A stretch of 43,754 bases of DNA from an uncultured Clostridia bacterium (GTDB lineage: Bacteria; Bacillota; Clostridia; Oscillospirales; Acutalibacteraceae). The notes below the pieces were generated by a model. It saw only the letters and a list, made by a program, of their open reading frames with translations, ran no database searches and was not told where the DNA came from. The stretch lies in NCBI GenBank assembly GCA_946004305.1, contig CAMFZJ010000001.1, positions 1 through 43,754 on the forward strand. The letters are read 5' to 3'. The translations under genes and the position numbers were made by a program. Positions 15,347 through 23,165 of this stretch are shown in pieces. Numbering within the stretch: position 1 is the first letter of the stretch; every line of letters starts with the position of its first letter.

Positions 15347-16103
15347 CGAAAACTACTTTAGCCTTGAAAATCAAATGAAATATATGGGTGTATCCCAATT
15401 CAAAGCCTTTGAAAATTGCCAAGCTTCCGCTTATGCGGAAGTTACTGGCAATTATGAGCAAGAAGCAACCACACCGTTACTTGTAGGCTCATATGTTGAC
15501 GCCCATTTTGAGGGAACCCTTGATATTTTCAAAGCACAGCACCCACAGTTATTTAAGCGTGACGGTAATCTTAAATCTGAATATACCAAAGCTGAGCAGA
15601 TTATTGAACGTGTAGAACGTGATGACTTATTTATGAATTATATGTCAGGCGAAAAGCAAGTTATAATGACAGGAGTTATTGAGAATGTTCCGGTCAAGAT
15701 TAAGATAGACAGTTACCATCCTGACAAGATTGTGGATTTAAAGGTTATGAAAGATTTTCAGCCTATGTACATTCCGGAAAAAGGTAAACTTAATTGGATT
15801 GAGGCTTGGAGATACGATTTGCAAGGGGCTGTATATCAGGAAATAGTAAGACAGAATACAGGCAAAGTCTTACCGTTCTATATAGCAGCAGTAACTAAAG
15901 AGAAAGAGCCGGATATTGGAATTTTTGAAATTCCTCAAAGCTATCTTGATGTGGAGCTTGAGAGTTTTAGAAGCAAGGTTATGTTATATGACACAATTAA
16001 AAAAGGAATGATTGAGCCTGAGAGGTGCGAACATTGCGATTATTGTAAGGCAAGTAAAGTGTTGAGTAAGGCAGTTAGTTTAGAGATGCTTGATTATGAA
16101 TAA
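15333..16103 (+). CDS. PD-(D/E)XK nuclease-like protein (RecB/Cas4-type)
   Basis: The ATG at 15333 is preceded by GAGGGGG inside the previous gene. The protein has 256 aa. Features are an N-terminal YMGVSQFKAFENC, a conserved VGSYVDAHFEG (H58), the catalytic pair D126 and D135-L-K137 in IVDLKV, and a helix with YDLQGAVYQE (Q-motif). A C-terminal cysteine cluster (C-E-H-C-D-Y-C) looks like a partial iron-sulphur or zinc site. This is the phage equivalent of a RecB/RecE-type exonuclease that resects ends for recombination with the neighbouring SSB and ATPase. Confidence 0.88.
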   Translation: MQLTSENYFSLENQMKYMGVSQFKAFENCQASAYAEVTGNYEQEATTPLLVGSYVDAHFEGTLDIFKAQHPQLFKRDGNLKSEYTKAEQIIERVERDDLFMNYMSGEKQVIMTGVIENVPVKIKIDSYHPDKIVDLKVMKDFQPMYIPEKGKLNWIEAWRYDLQGAVYQEIVRQNTGKVLPFYIAAVTKEKEPDIGIFEIPQSYLDVELESFRSKVMLYDTIKKGMIEPERCEHCDYCKASKVLSKAVSLEMLDYE

Positions 16104-16518
16104 TGTTATTTTAACAGGGCGATTAGTAGCGGACCCGGAACTAAAGACAACTCCCTCAGGTGTTGAGGTTACAAGCTTTAGGATTGCAGTCAATCAGAAC
16201 TATGTAAAACAAGGCGAGGAACGTAAGGCGGACTTTTTTAATGTTGTTGCTTGGAGGCAGACAGCAGCATTTATTTGCAGGTATTTTCATAAAGGTGACG
16301 GTATTGATATTGTAGGTAAGCTACAATCACGTTCATATATGGCTAATGATGGCTCAAACAGATATGTTGTAGAGGTAGTTGCAGATAGCGTTGAATTTCC
16401 GCTTTCTAACAGTAAGAAGGAAGAACAGGGATTTAATCAAACAACTGCTGTACCTTCTACACCTTCTCAGGCTGTAGATGTATCACAACTAACTGTTGAT
16501 GATGATTTACCATTCTGA
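16096..16518 (+). CDS. ssb: single-stranded DNA-binding protein
   Basis: The start is the ATG at 16096 (MNNVILTGRLVADPEL), overlapping the nuclease stop. The protein has 140 aa: an OB fold over residues 1-105, with the typical FRIAVNQNY and FFNVVAWRQTA strands. A flexible linker ends in the acidic tip VDDDLPF, the usual docking peptide for partner proteins. It coats ssDNA during phage replication. Confidence 0.96.
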   Translation: MNNVILTGRLVADPELKTTPSGVEVTSFRIAVNQNYVKQGEERKADFFNVVAWRQTAAFICRYFHKGDGIDIVGKLQSRSYMANDGSNRYVVEVVADSVEFPLSNSKKEEQGFNQTTAVPSTPSQAVDVSQLTVDDDLPF

Positions 16519-16528
16519 GGTGTACGGT

Positions 16529-17002
16529 ATGACAATACAAATTGACAGCAGAGAAAAAGCAAGGGCTATTAAAAAGATTATTTCCGAATTTGATAAGCAG
16601 GAGACAACTCACTTTGTTTCAAAACTTCCCTGCGGTGACTATTGCGATTTGGATAATGCAAGATTTTGTATAGATAGAAAACAAAACTTACTTGAAGTTT
16701 GCAGTAACGTCTGTCAGCAACATAAACGCTTCACAGAGGAATTAAAACGAGCAAACAGGTTAGGTATTAGACTTGTGTTTTTAATTGAACACAGCCCAAA
16801 TATCAAGAGTTTAGAGGACGTTAAGAGTTGGGTCAACCCAAGACTTAAAGAGTCTCCTCTGGCGGTTTCAGGCGAAAGACTTTACAAAATATTATCAACT
16901 ATGGAAAAAACTTATGACACAAAGTTTTATTTTTGCAGTAAATCTGAAACAGGACAGAGGATTATAGAAATCCTACAGGAGCAGAAAAATAAAAATGGCT
17001 AA
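16529..17002 (+). CDS. ERCC4-type (XPF-like) nuclease
   Basis: The ATG at 16529 follows GAGGTG; an earlier in-frame ATG cluster at 16496 lies inside ssb without a site. The protein is 157 aa. IQIDSREKARAI at the start, LPCGDYCDL and then CIDRKQNLLEV match the ERCC4 nuclease pattern (D...ERK with IDRK here). It is a small structure-specific endonuclease. In phages it is found in replication/recombination modules, as here, between ssb and the initiator. Confidence 0.85.
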   Translation: MTIQIDSREKARAIKKIISEFDKQETTHFVSKLPCGDYCDLDNARFCIDRKQNLLEVCSNVCQQHKRFTEELKRANRLGIRLVFLIEHSPNIKSLEDVKSWVNPRLKESPLAVSGERLYKILSTMEKTYDTKFYFCSKSETGQRIIEILQEQKNKNG

Positions 17003-17735
17003 TCCACAACTAGACAATGGTTACATAAGAATAGCTAACGAATTGTATATAGAAATATATAAGGCAGATTTGAGTGCATCCGAATTGAGAATAGTGCTTT
17101 TCATTATGTATCAAACATACGGTTTCAACAAGAAAACAAAGAAACTATCCGCTAATTATATTTCAAACAGTATAGGTATTCCGGTCAAAACTATCAGACG
17201 TGCCATAAGCACTCTTATTGACAAGAATATATTAGTAGCTAAAAGCAATGGAAAGAACAATACGGCTAAATCTTATGGAATACAAAAAGATTATGAAAAA
17301 TGGGTACTCAAAAATGAGTACACCCCTACTCAAAAAAAGGTATCCCCACAAATGAGTAGCCCCCTACCCACTAATGGGGTACTCAAAAATGAGCCTTTGG
17401 GTACTCAAAAATGCGTCTTTGACTACTCAAAAATGAGTACCAATAAAAGACAATATAATAAAGACAATATAATAAAAGACAGTAGTAGTAGAACAACCAC
17501 TGACCAAAACGCAAATAAACCAACCTTAGACGATGTTTTTGTTTATGTTCGAAAAAAGGGTTACAGGTTCGACCCAACTAAATTTTTTAGGTACTATGAA
17601 ATTATAGGTTGGAAATACAAAGGTGCCCCTATCGAAAACTGGAAGGCGTTAGCAGACAGATGGAATGATACTGAGAACGTCAGCTGTTCTACATCTGCAT
17701 CTTATGATATTGAGGAATTGGAGAAGATAGAATGA
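16995..17735 (+). CDS. phage replication initiator (Rep O-like)
   Basis: The protein has 246 aa, and its ATG at 16995 overlaps the previous stop. Residues 1-105 match the N-terminal winged-helix domain of lambda O-type proteins (YIRIANELYIEIYKADLS, then SANYISNSIGIPVKTIRRA). Residues 105-150 are low-complexity, with repeats of KNEY/KNEP, and are encoded by an array of DNA palindromes. The C-terminal part (DVFVYVRKKGYRFDPTKFFRYY) is the helicase-loader-interacting end of DnaD/Rep-type proteins. As in lambda, the origin probably lies inside the gene. Confidence 0.88.
   Translation: MANPQLDNGYIRIANELYIEIYKADLSASELRIVLFIMYQTYGFNKKTKKLSANYISNSIGIPVKTIRRAISTLIDKNILVAKSNGKNNTAKSYGIQKDYEKWVLKNEYTPTQKKVSPQMSSPLPTNGVLKNEPLGTQKCVFDYSKMSTNKRQYNKDNIIKDSSSRTTTDQNANKPTLDDVFVYVRKKGYRFDPTKFFRYYEIIGWKYKGAPIENWKALADRWNDTENVSCSTSASYDIEELEKIE
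17302..17441. repeat. array of palindromes: candidate replication origin
   Basis: About six copies of TACTCAAAAATGAGTA or close variants lie in 140 bases (near 17305, 17327, 17350, 17380, 17402 and 17424). Each is an inverted repeat TACTCA/TGAGTA around AAAA, several prefixed by GGG or CCC. They occur in different reading frames of the initiator gene, so selection appears to act on DNA. The following 17441-17480 is A-rich and could melt easily. Confidence 0.7.
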
Positions 17736-17779
17736 ACACAGAAAAAGAATTAAAACCTTGTCCGTTTTGTGGTGGGTAA
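17732..17779 (+). pseudogene. truncated Lar-like zinc-finger gene
   Basis: The ATG at 17732 overlaps the initiator stop and encodes only 15 residues, ending LKPCPFCGG before TAA. LKPCPFCGGxAE is the start of Lar/restriction-alleviation-type zinc fingers common in phages. GCTGAG (Ala-Glu) after the TAA continues the family pattern, so a nonsense change appears to have cut the gene. The remaining bases to 17896 hold no other gene. Confidence 0.55.
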
Positions 17780-17896
17780 GCTGAGTATTAAAAGCGTGGC
17801 AATGTACATTTAGGCATTACCGAAACATCTTTGACGTTTAAAAGATGTTTTGATGTTAAGTAGATATAGAGAGAATTTTAAGAAAGAAGGAACAAA

Positions 17897-19261
17897 ATGA
17901 TTACTAACATTCCAATTAACAAACTCCATGCACACCCGGATAACCCACGTAAGCAGTTAGGCGATTTAAAAGAACTTGCTAACAGCATAAAAGCAAATGG
18001 TATATTCCAAAATTTAACTGTTGTGCCAAATGATGATGACACATACACAATTATTATTGGTCATAGAAGAAAAGCAGCAGCGGAAATTGCAGGATTGAAA
18101 GAATTGCCCTGCGCCATTGTTGAAATGACAGAGAAAGAGCAACTGTCAACTATGTTGCTTGAAAATATGCAACGTTCTGATTTGACGGTATATGAACAAG
18201 CTCAAGGTTTTCAACTTATGCTTGACTTGGGCGAAAGTGTTGAAAATATATCAAAGCAAACAGGCTTTTCAAAAACTACAATCTATCATAGAGTACACTT
18301 GCTTGATTTAGATCCGGAAGAATTCAAGAATTCACAAAAGAGAGAAATTTCCATAAATGATTATATTAAGCTCGAGAAATTGAAATCCACTGAACGAAAA
18401 AATAAAGCACTAAAAGTTATGGGAACGAGCGATTTTGAATATAGATTGAAATCACTTATTGAAGAGGAAAAACGTGAAAGTCAAGCAGCAGAAGTTCTTG
18501 AATATCTTAAAACAATAGCAACAGATATTTCATCTGATGATAGGAAAAAATATTCATATAAGGCTTGGAAATATTGCTACGATTTAAAATCAATCAAGAG
18601 TTTTGTTGAAAGTGTTACTAAAGGTGATTCTAAAGAAAACGTTTACTATTCACTTGATGGTTCATTCATTAATTTCTATGTTGAAGAAACTGAAGATGAG
18701 ATAACAGAAACTAAAGAAACTGCTGAAGAAATTGAGAGAAAACAGAAATTTGAAGAAGTAGCCATAAAAATCAAGCAGACATCTGAAACTATGAGCAACC
18801 TGCGTAAAGATTTCCTAAGGAATTATAAAGGTAAAAAAGAACATTTTGACTATCTTCTTAATTTAGTTCTCGGCACTATGGTTCTAAAGGTTAAAAATTA
18901 TGATAATAACTCAATTTACGAAATCGCTGATTTTATTGGCGATATTCTAAATATAAAAATTGATAAAACTATTTATCCATCAAAATTTGAACAGGAAGAC
19001 TATGAAAAACTATTCAAAGACGATAAAACAAAACTTCTATTACTATGTATTTGCAGTAAATACGAAAAGAAATATGAACGTTATTATAACGGCACTTCCT
19101 ATGAATATGCGGAAAATGAGAAATTGGACAGGCTATATGAAATCCTTGAAACGGTGGGCTATCAGATGTCCGAAGAAGAAAAAGCTTTCAAGGACGGAAC
19201 GCATAAGTTATTTAAAGAAATAAAACTATATTCAAAAAGTGAAAACAGCAATTTAACATAA
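17897..19261 (+). CDS. ParB-like nuclease-domain protein
   Basis: The protein has 454 aa and AAGAAGG before ATG 17897. The N-terminal ParB domain includes NPRKQLGDLKEL (residues 16-27), GHRRKAA (55-61) and MLLENMQRSDLTVYEQA. A KorB/ParB-type HTH follows (ENISKQTGFSKTTIYHRVHLL). The C-terminal 250 residues are charged, partly coiled-coil and not recognised. Chromosomal ParB proteins segregate DNA with ParA, but no ParA is present. The next gene encodes a PAPS-reductase-like protein, a pairing like IbrB/IbrA of E. coli, so a gene-regulation or DNA/nucleotide-chemistry role is as likely as partition. Confidence 0.85.
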   Translation: MITNIPINKLHAHPDNPRKQLGDLKELANSIKANGIFQNLTVVPNDDDTYTIIIGHRRKAAAEIAGLKELPCAIVEMTEKEQLSTMLLENMQRSDLTVYEQAQGFQLMLDLGESVENISKQTGFSKTTIYHRVHLLDLDPEEFKNSQKREISINDYIKLEKLKSTERKNKALKVMGTSDFEYRLKSLIEEEKRESQAAEVLEYLKTIATDISSDDRKKYSYKAWKYCYDLKSIKSFVESVTKGDSKENVYYSLDGSFINFYVEETEDEITETKETAEEIERKQKFEEVAIKIKQTSETMSNLRKDFLRNYKGKKEHFDYLLNLVLGTMVLKVKNYDNNSIYEIADFIGDILNIKIDKTIYPSKFEQEDYEKLFKDDKTKLLLLCICSKYEKKYERYYNGTSYEYAENEKLDRLYEILETVGYQMSEEEKAFKDGTHKLFKEIKLYSKSENSNLT

Positions 19262-19290
19262 AACGCTTGGAACAGGAGGGCTGATGAAAT

Positions 19291-20013
19291 GTGAGCGATA
19301 AAAAATTAAAAGTGTGCTGGATTTCGGCAGGTGTTTCGTCATTTGTTGCAGGCTATCTCGAAAGAGAAAGCATAGATAAATATATTTACATAGACATTTA
19401 CGACCAACACCCCGACAGTATGCGTTTTATAAAAGATTGCGAAAAGGCATTAGGCAAAGAAATTGAAATATTAAAATCGCCTTATGATAGCGTAGAAAAC
19501 GCTATAAAAACGGCAAAGGTCGTAAGGTTGCAAGGTGGATTTGCTCCCTGCACAAATTGGTTAAAAAAGCGTGTTCGTAAAGAGTGGGAATATGAACATA
19601 GGGACTATGAAATAACTTATGTTTGGGGTATGGATTTGGACGAAAAACACCGTGCCGACAGATTGCAAGAAACAATGTTTGAATTTGAGCATTGTTTCCC
19701 GTTGATTGAGCGAAATTTAACAAAACAAGACGCTCACGGAATTTGTGCAGAATTAGGCATAAAACGCCCCGCAATGTACGATTTAGGTTACAACAACAAT
19801 AATTGCGTAGGTTGCGTCAAGGGTGGTATGGGCTATTGGAACAAAATAAGAGTTGATTTTCCAGAAGTGTTTGCAAACAGAGCAAAGCTTGAGAGAAAAA
19901 TAGGGTATAGCATATTAAAAGAATGTTACCTTGACGAACTTGACCCGTCCAGAGGGCGAATGAGTGAAGAAATACAGCAAGAATGCAACATTTTTTGTAT
20001 GCTGAATATTTGA
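19291..20013 (+). CDS. PAPS-reductase-like (PP-loop) protein, IbrA-like
   Basis: The protein has 240 aa. A GTG at 19291 gives the full domain from its first strand. An ATG at 19284, ideally spaced from AGGAGGG, opens a 5-codon frame that stops at once, so the true start is ambiguous. The PP-loop reads SAGVSS at 12-17 (usual S-G-G-x-D-S, here with D replaced by S). Conserved elements are RLQGGFAPCTNW, YVWGMDLDEKHRADR and a CxxC (NCVGCVKGGMGYWNKI), typical of phage members of the adenine-nucleotide alpha-hydrolase superfamily. It partners the ParB-like gene. Sulphur chemistry on nucleotides is the family theme; the actual substrate is unknown. Confidence 0.85.
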   Translation: MSDKKLKVCWISAGVSSFVAGYLERESIDKYIYIDIYDQHPDSMRFIKDCEKALGKEIEILKSPYDSVENAIKTAKVVRLQGGFAPCTNWLKKRVRKEWEYEHRDYEITYVWGMDLDEKHRADRLQETMFEFEHCFPLIERNLTKQDAHGICAELGIKRPAMYDLGYNNNNCVGCVKGGMGYWNKIRVDFPEVFANRAKLERKIGYSILKECYLDELDPSRGRMSEEIQQECNIFCMLNI

Positions 20014-20027
20014 AAGGAGGGCTGACA

Positions 20028-21098
20028 ATGGCAAGACGAGGAGAATGTATCTATAAAAGAAAAGATGGCAGATGGGAAGCAAGATACGAAAAAGGCTATA
20101 ATTCTGAGGGCAAGAAAATATATGGTTCTGTATATGCAAAGACGTATTCTGAGGTTAAATCAAAAAGAAAACTCTATTTAGTAAATCCTCAAAGGAAAAA
20201 AGCAGTTCAATATGGTAGCATTCCTCAAATTGCAAGCGAATGGCTATATATCAAAAAGCATAGTATTGGTATTACTACATTTAACAAATATGAAAGCATA
20301 TTGTTGAATTATATAAATCCTTATTTCAGTAATATGTTGATTGCTATGGTTCGTAAGGTAGATATAGCTAATTTTATCAGCTGGCTCAAAATCAAAGATA
20401 TTAAAATATCAACTATCAATACTATTCTATCTGTATTAAAACAGATATTTTTTCACGCAGAAGAAGAATACAACATTAAATGTCCTGTTATAAGAAAACT
20501 CAAAAATCCTAAATCAAACGATAAAAGAGTTTTATCAAAATCAGAACAGGAAAAACTTGTAAATTATCTGTTGAAAAATGATAGCATATATTCTTTCGGA
20601 ACTCTATTAGCTTTACACACAGGAATAAGATTAGGTGAATTGTGTGCGTTAGAATGGCCTGATATTACGGACGGCAAAATCCACATATCAAAAACTATGC
20701 AAAGGTTGAAAAATGATAAAGGTGAAAGTGTTGTTATGACAACAACACCTAAAACTATCAATTCTAACAGAGCAATTCCAATACCTAAATCTATTGAAGA
20801 AATTGTATATAAGCATAAGAAAGAAAAAGGATATGTTTTAGGAAGAAAAGACAATAAGTTTACAGAACCAAGATTAATGCAGAAAAAATTTGATGAAATT
20901 GTATCTGCTTGTAATCTTGAAAATGTACATTTCCATACCCTGCGACATACTTTCGCTACAAGATGTATTGAAATAGGTTTTGACATAAAAACTCTATCGG
21001 AAATATTAGGGCATAGTCAGACTTCAACAACACTCAATATATATGTACATTCATCAGACGAACAGAAACAAAAATCAATGGATATGATTACTTTGTAG
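20028..21098 (+). CDS. tyrosine recombinase internal to the prophage
   Basis: The ATG at 20028 follows AAAGGAGG with 7 bases; the upstream extension is inside the previous gene. The protein has 356 aa: an N-terminal arm-binding-like segment (GECIYKRKDGRWEARY), a SAM-like core-binding domain, and a catalytic domain with R near 201 (TGIRLGELCALEW), HTLRHTFATR near 302, LGHSQTSTTL and Y near 338 (NIYVHS). All catalytic residues are present, so it should be active. The prophage already has a serine integrase at its attL, so this one may act on another site (inversion, resolution, or an alternative attachment site from a recombinant ancestor). Confidence 0.92.
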   Translation: MARRGECIYKRKDGRWEARYEKGYNSEGKKIYGSVYAKTYSEVKSKRKLYLVNPQRKKAVQYGSIPQIASEWLYIKKHSIGITTFNKYESILLNYINPYFSNMLIAMVRKVDIANFISWLKIKDIKISTINTILSVLKQIFFHAEEEYNIKCPVIRKLKNPKSNDKRVLSKSEQEKLVNYLLKNDSIYSFGTLLALHTGIRLGELCALEWPDITDGKIHISKTMQRLKNDKGESVVMTTTPKTINSNRAIPIPKSIEEIVYKHKKEKGYVLGRKDNKFTEPRLMQKKFDEIVSACNLENVHFHTLRHTFATRCIEIGFDIKTLSEILGHSQTSTTLNIYVHSSDEQKQKSMDMITL

Positions 21099-21115
21099 TG
21101 GGGAGCGTGAGAAAA

Positions 21116-21451
21116 ATGGCAAGTTGTAAGGATTGCTTACATTACGAACTTTGCAGAGTGGGGTTAAGTTTGCCTGATTATGTTAATTGCAACTACTTTA
21201 AAGACCGCAACAAATTTGTGGAGTTGCCTTGTAAGGTTGGAGATAAAGTTTATTATTTTTTTAGTGATAGTAATTACAAAAAATATGAAGTGTGTGAAAT
21301 CGTTGGATTTCACATTGATAAATATCGTACAGCTTTTCAAATTGAATTGTGTGGATACAAATGTCTTGTTGATACAGAATTTCTTGGAGAAAAGATATTC
21401 TTAACCCGTGAAGAAGCCGAACAGGCACGAAAGGAGCGTGAAACAAAATGA
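21116..21451 (+). CDS. Cys-rich small phage protein
   Basis: The ATG at 21116 lies after GGGGAGCGTGAGAAA; a GTG at 21098 overlaps the recombinase stop but has no site. The protein is 111 aa, with an N-terminal CKDCLHYELC zinc motif and a later KVGDKVYYFF segment. This is a very common family of small zinc-finger proteins in gut phages and its role is unknown. It opens a run of six small overlapping genes. Confidence 0.65.
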   Translation: MASCKDCLHYELCRVGLSLPDYVNCNYFKDRNKFVELPCKVGDKVYYFFSDSNYKKYEVCEIVGFHIDKYRTAFQIELCGYKCLVDTEFLGEKIFLTREEAEQARKERETK

Positions 21452-21711
21452 ATAATTTTAAAAACTGGACAGAGGTTACAAAAGGACTTTATCGCTATGT
21501 TATAGGTGCAAATATTTGTTATGAGATACATATTTTAAATTGGTACTTTGATACAGATATTCTTACGGCAAAAGCGTCTTTGTATTTAGTGGGCGATTGG
21601 AAACAGTCAAACGGAAATTCGTTTTTTGAAAGAGAAACTATTTTAGCCGAACAACCCGTTTTTAAGTGTCTTGAAGCGGCACAAAAAGACAATGATGAAA
21701 ATAATAAATAG
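21448..21711 (+). CDS. hypothetical small phage protein
   Basis: The protein has 87 aa, and its ATG overlaps the previous stop (ATGA). It is aromatic-rich and beta-rich (YEIHILNWYFDTDIL, then SLYLVGDW) and probably a small cytoplasmic fold. No family is recognised. Confidence 0.6.
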   Translation: MNNFKNWTEVTKGLYRYVIGANICYEIHILNWYFDTDILTAKASLYLVGDWKQSNGNSFFERETILAEQPVFKCLEAAQKDNDENNK

Positions 21712-21722
21712 GGGTGAAAACA

Positions 21723-22007
21723 ATGGCTAAATATATTGATATAGAAAGTTTATTTAATAAACACAATAATGAAATTATGATTTGTGGTAGAGGTAGTTGT
21801 GGTAAGCAACTTTTCGTTAATTTTATAACCGAATTGGTGAACGAACCACCAGTTGATGTTGTTGAAGTAGTCAGGTGTAAGGATTGTAAGTGGATTAATA
21901 AAACAAAAATGATTTGTACTAATCCTCACAATAGAGTCTTTAACACAGGAAAAACAGTTTATAGTAATAATTTTTGTAGTTACGGTGCAAAAATGGATAA
22001 GGAGTGA
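21723..22007 (+). CDS. zinc-ribbon small phage protein
   Basis: The ATG at 21723 with GGGGTG upstream is chosen over a GTG at 21714. The protein has 94 aa. The C-terminal half carries VVRCKDCKW and, after a spacer, MICTNPH and FCSYGAK, a CxxC...C...C zinc site like that of many phage small proteins. PPVDVVEVVRCKDC is a stereotyped motif of Firmicutes phages. Its function is unknown. Confidence 0.65.
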   Translation: MAKYIDIESLFNKHNNEIMICGRGSCGKQLFVNFITELVNEPPVDVVEVVRCKDCKWINKTKMICTNPHNRVFNTGKTVYSNNFCSYGAKMDKE

Positions 22008-22013
22008 ACAGAG

Positions 22014-22196
22014 ATGAAAAAAACATTAATTTCCGTATTAATATTTACCATATTATTAGCAATAAGTTGGGCGATTGTATCAGGATTTATATGGCTTATA
22101 TGTCTTTGTTTTGGCTTTAAATTTAACTTCCTGATTGGCACTGGAATATGGCTTATATTAGTTCTTATTAATCTTGTTTTTAAAAGAACGGAGTGA
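22014..22196 (+). CDS. two-span small membrane protein
   Basis: The protein has 60 residues with two hydrophobic helices (about 5-27 and 32-55) and a short basic end. GGAGTGAACAG lies before the ATG. Nothing more specific can be seen. Confidence 0.6.
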   Translation: MKKTLISVLIFTILLAISWAIVSGFIWLICLCFGFKFNFLIGTGIWLILVLINLVFKRTE

Positions 22197-22202
22197 ACAG
22201 GA

Positions 22203-22478
22203 ATGATATGCAGTCAATGTCAGAAATGCGGTAAATGTGGGAAACCATATAGTTCAAACAGCAATTACGCTGAAAGATGTAAAGATTTTCAGAAAAAGAA
22301 AATTACTAACTTTGAAAAGATTAAATCAATGACGATTGATGAAATGACTGAGCAACTATTTTTTATTTTTGCTTGTGATAATGGTTGCCCTGTCAAGAAA
22401 GACATAAATTATGACTGTTTATTTACTGGTTGTAAAATAGGTATTAAAAAATGGCTCGAAAGCGAGGCGGTAGAATGA
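22203..22478 (+). CDS. Cys-rich small phage protein
   Basis: The protein has 91 aa. The N-terminus has three closely spaced CxxC-like pairs (CSQCQKCGKCGK), and later Cys residues (FACDNGCPV, DCLFTGCKIGI) suggest a second site. The ending GIKKWLESE is a recurrent phage pattern. Its stop overlaps the next ATG. Confidence 0.6.
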   Translation: MICSQCQKCGKCGKPYSSNSNYAERCKDFQKKKITNFEKIKSMTIDEMTEQLFFIFACDNGCPVKKDINYDCLFTGCKIGIKKWLESEAVE

Positions 22479-22711
22479 CACCACAGGAAGCAATTGAAAT
22501 AATCACAAATGCAGTACAAACGGAAAATATGACAGCTGAGCAGGATAAGGCATTGGCAATCGTACAGAAAGCTACTGATAAGCAGACACCAAAGAAACCA
22601 GTAGACGCAGATTATGACGGAAAAATACAAGTCGGATTTTGTCCCGATTGTGAAGAGTGTGTTTCAAGTGATTTTTGTTACAATTGCGGACAGGCTCTTG
22701 ATTGGGGGTGA
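22475..22711 (+). CDS. zinc-ribbon small phage protein
   Basis: The ATG at 22475 overlaps the previous stop (ATGA). The protein has 78 aa. The N-terminal helix is TPQEAIEII, and the C-terminus has GFCPDCEECV and FCYNCGQALDW, a classic C4 rubredoxin-like knuckle pair. It is a stereotyped phage protein of unknown role located just before the late regulator. Confidence 0.7.
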   Translation: MTPQEAIEIITNAVQTENMTAEQDKALAIVQKATDKQTPKKPVDADYDGKIQVGFCPDCEECVSSDFCYNCGQALDWG

Positions 22712-22715
22712 TTAA

Positions 22716-23108
22716 ATGACGATAAAAGAATTATCACAACTTTATTACTTAAGTCGTGAAATTGAAATTGAAAAAAGTAAACTTGAAAAGCTTGAAGAAG
22801 TTGCTACAAAGATTACTCAGGTCATTTCGCCTGTGCCCGGTGGTGGCGGTATATCAGATAAAACAGCAACGGCGGCTGCTATTGCTGATTGTGAACTTAT
22901 CATTGAAAGCAAAAAACAACAGGCAAGAGCTGAATACAACAGGTTGGTAAGATATATAGCAAGCATTGATGATAGCTTTATTCGGTCAATAATCAAGTAC
23001 AGATTTATTGACTTAATGAGTTGGATTCAGATTGCAAATAAAATGGGTGGGAACAACACAGCAGATAGCGTAAGAATGGCCTTGAAAAGATTTTTACGGA
23101 AAAATTAA
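22716..23108 (+). CDS. ArpU/RinA-like late transcription regulator
   Basis: The protein has 130 aa, with GGGGTGATTAA before ATG 22716. A coiled-coil N-terminus is followed by a C-terminal helix-turn-helix of the sigma-region-4 type (IIKYRFIDLMSWIQIANKMG...DSVRMALKRFL). This is the pattern of ArpU-type regulators that sit last in the early operon and switch on terminase and structural genes. A tandem repeat with a -10 box follows directly, which could be its target. Confidence 0.82.
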   Translation: MTIKELSQLYYLSREIEIEKSKLEKLEEVATKITQVISPVPGGGGISDKTATAAAIADCELIIESKKQQARAEYNRLVRYIASIDDSFIRSIIKYRFIDLMSWIQIANKMGGNNTADSVRMALKRFLRKN

Positions 23109-23111
23109 AAG

Positions 23112-23145
23112 TTGTTCGTTTTGTTCGTTATGTCTGTTTTATAAT
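23112..23145 (+). promoter_or_regulatory. candidate activator-dependent late promoter
   Basis: Two abutting copies of TTGTTCGTT (23112-23120, 23121-23129) precede TATAAT (23140-23145). No normal -35 box lies 17 bases before TATAAT; the repeats take its place, as expected for a promoter activated by the ArpU-like protein encoded just upstream. Confidence 0.6.
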
Positions 23146-23165
23146 ATATCATAGGAGTTTTGAAC

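Noticed and set aside
17302..17441. CRISPR array
   Set aside because: The repeats are short palindromes with irregular spacing inside a protein-coding gene, and no cas genes are present.
17897..19261. Plasmid-type ParAB partition locus
   Set aside because: No ParA ATPase and no clear parS array lie nearby. An intact integrase and att sites show an integrated life style.
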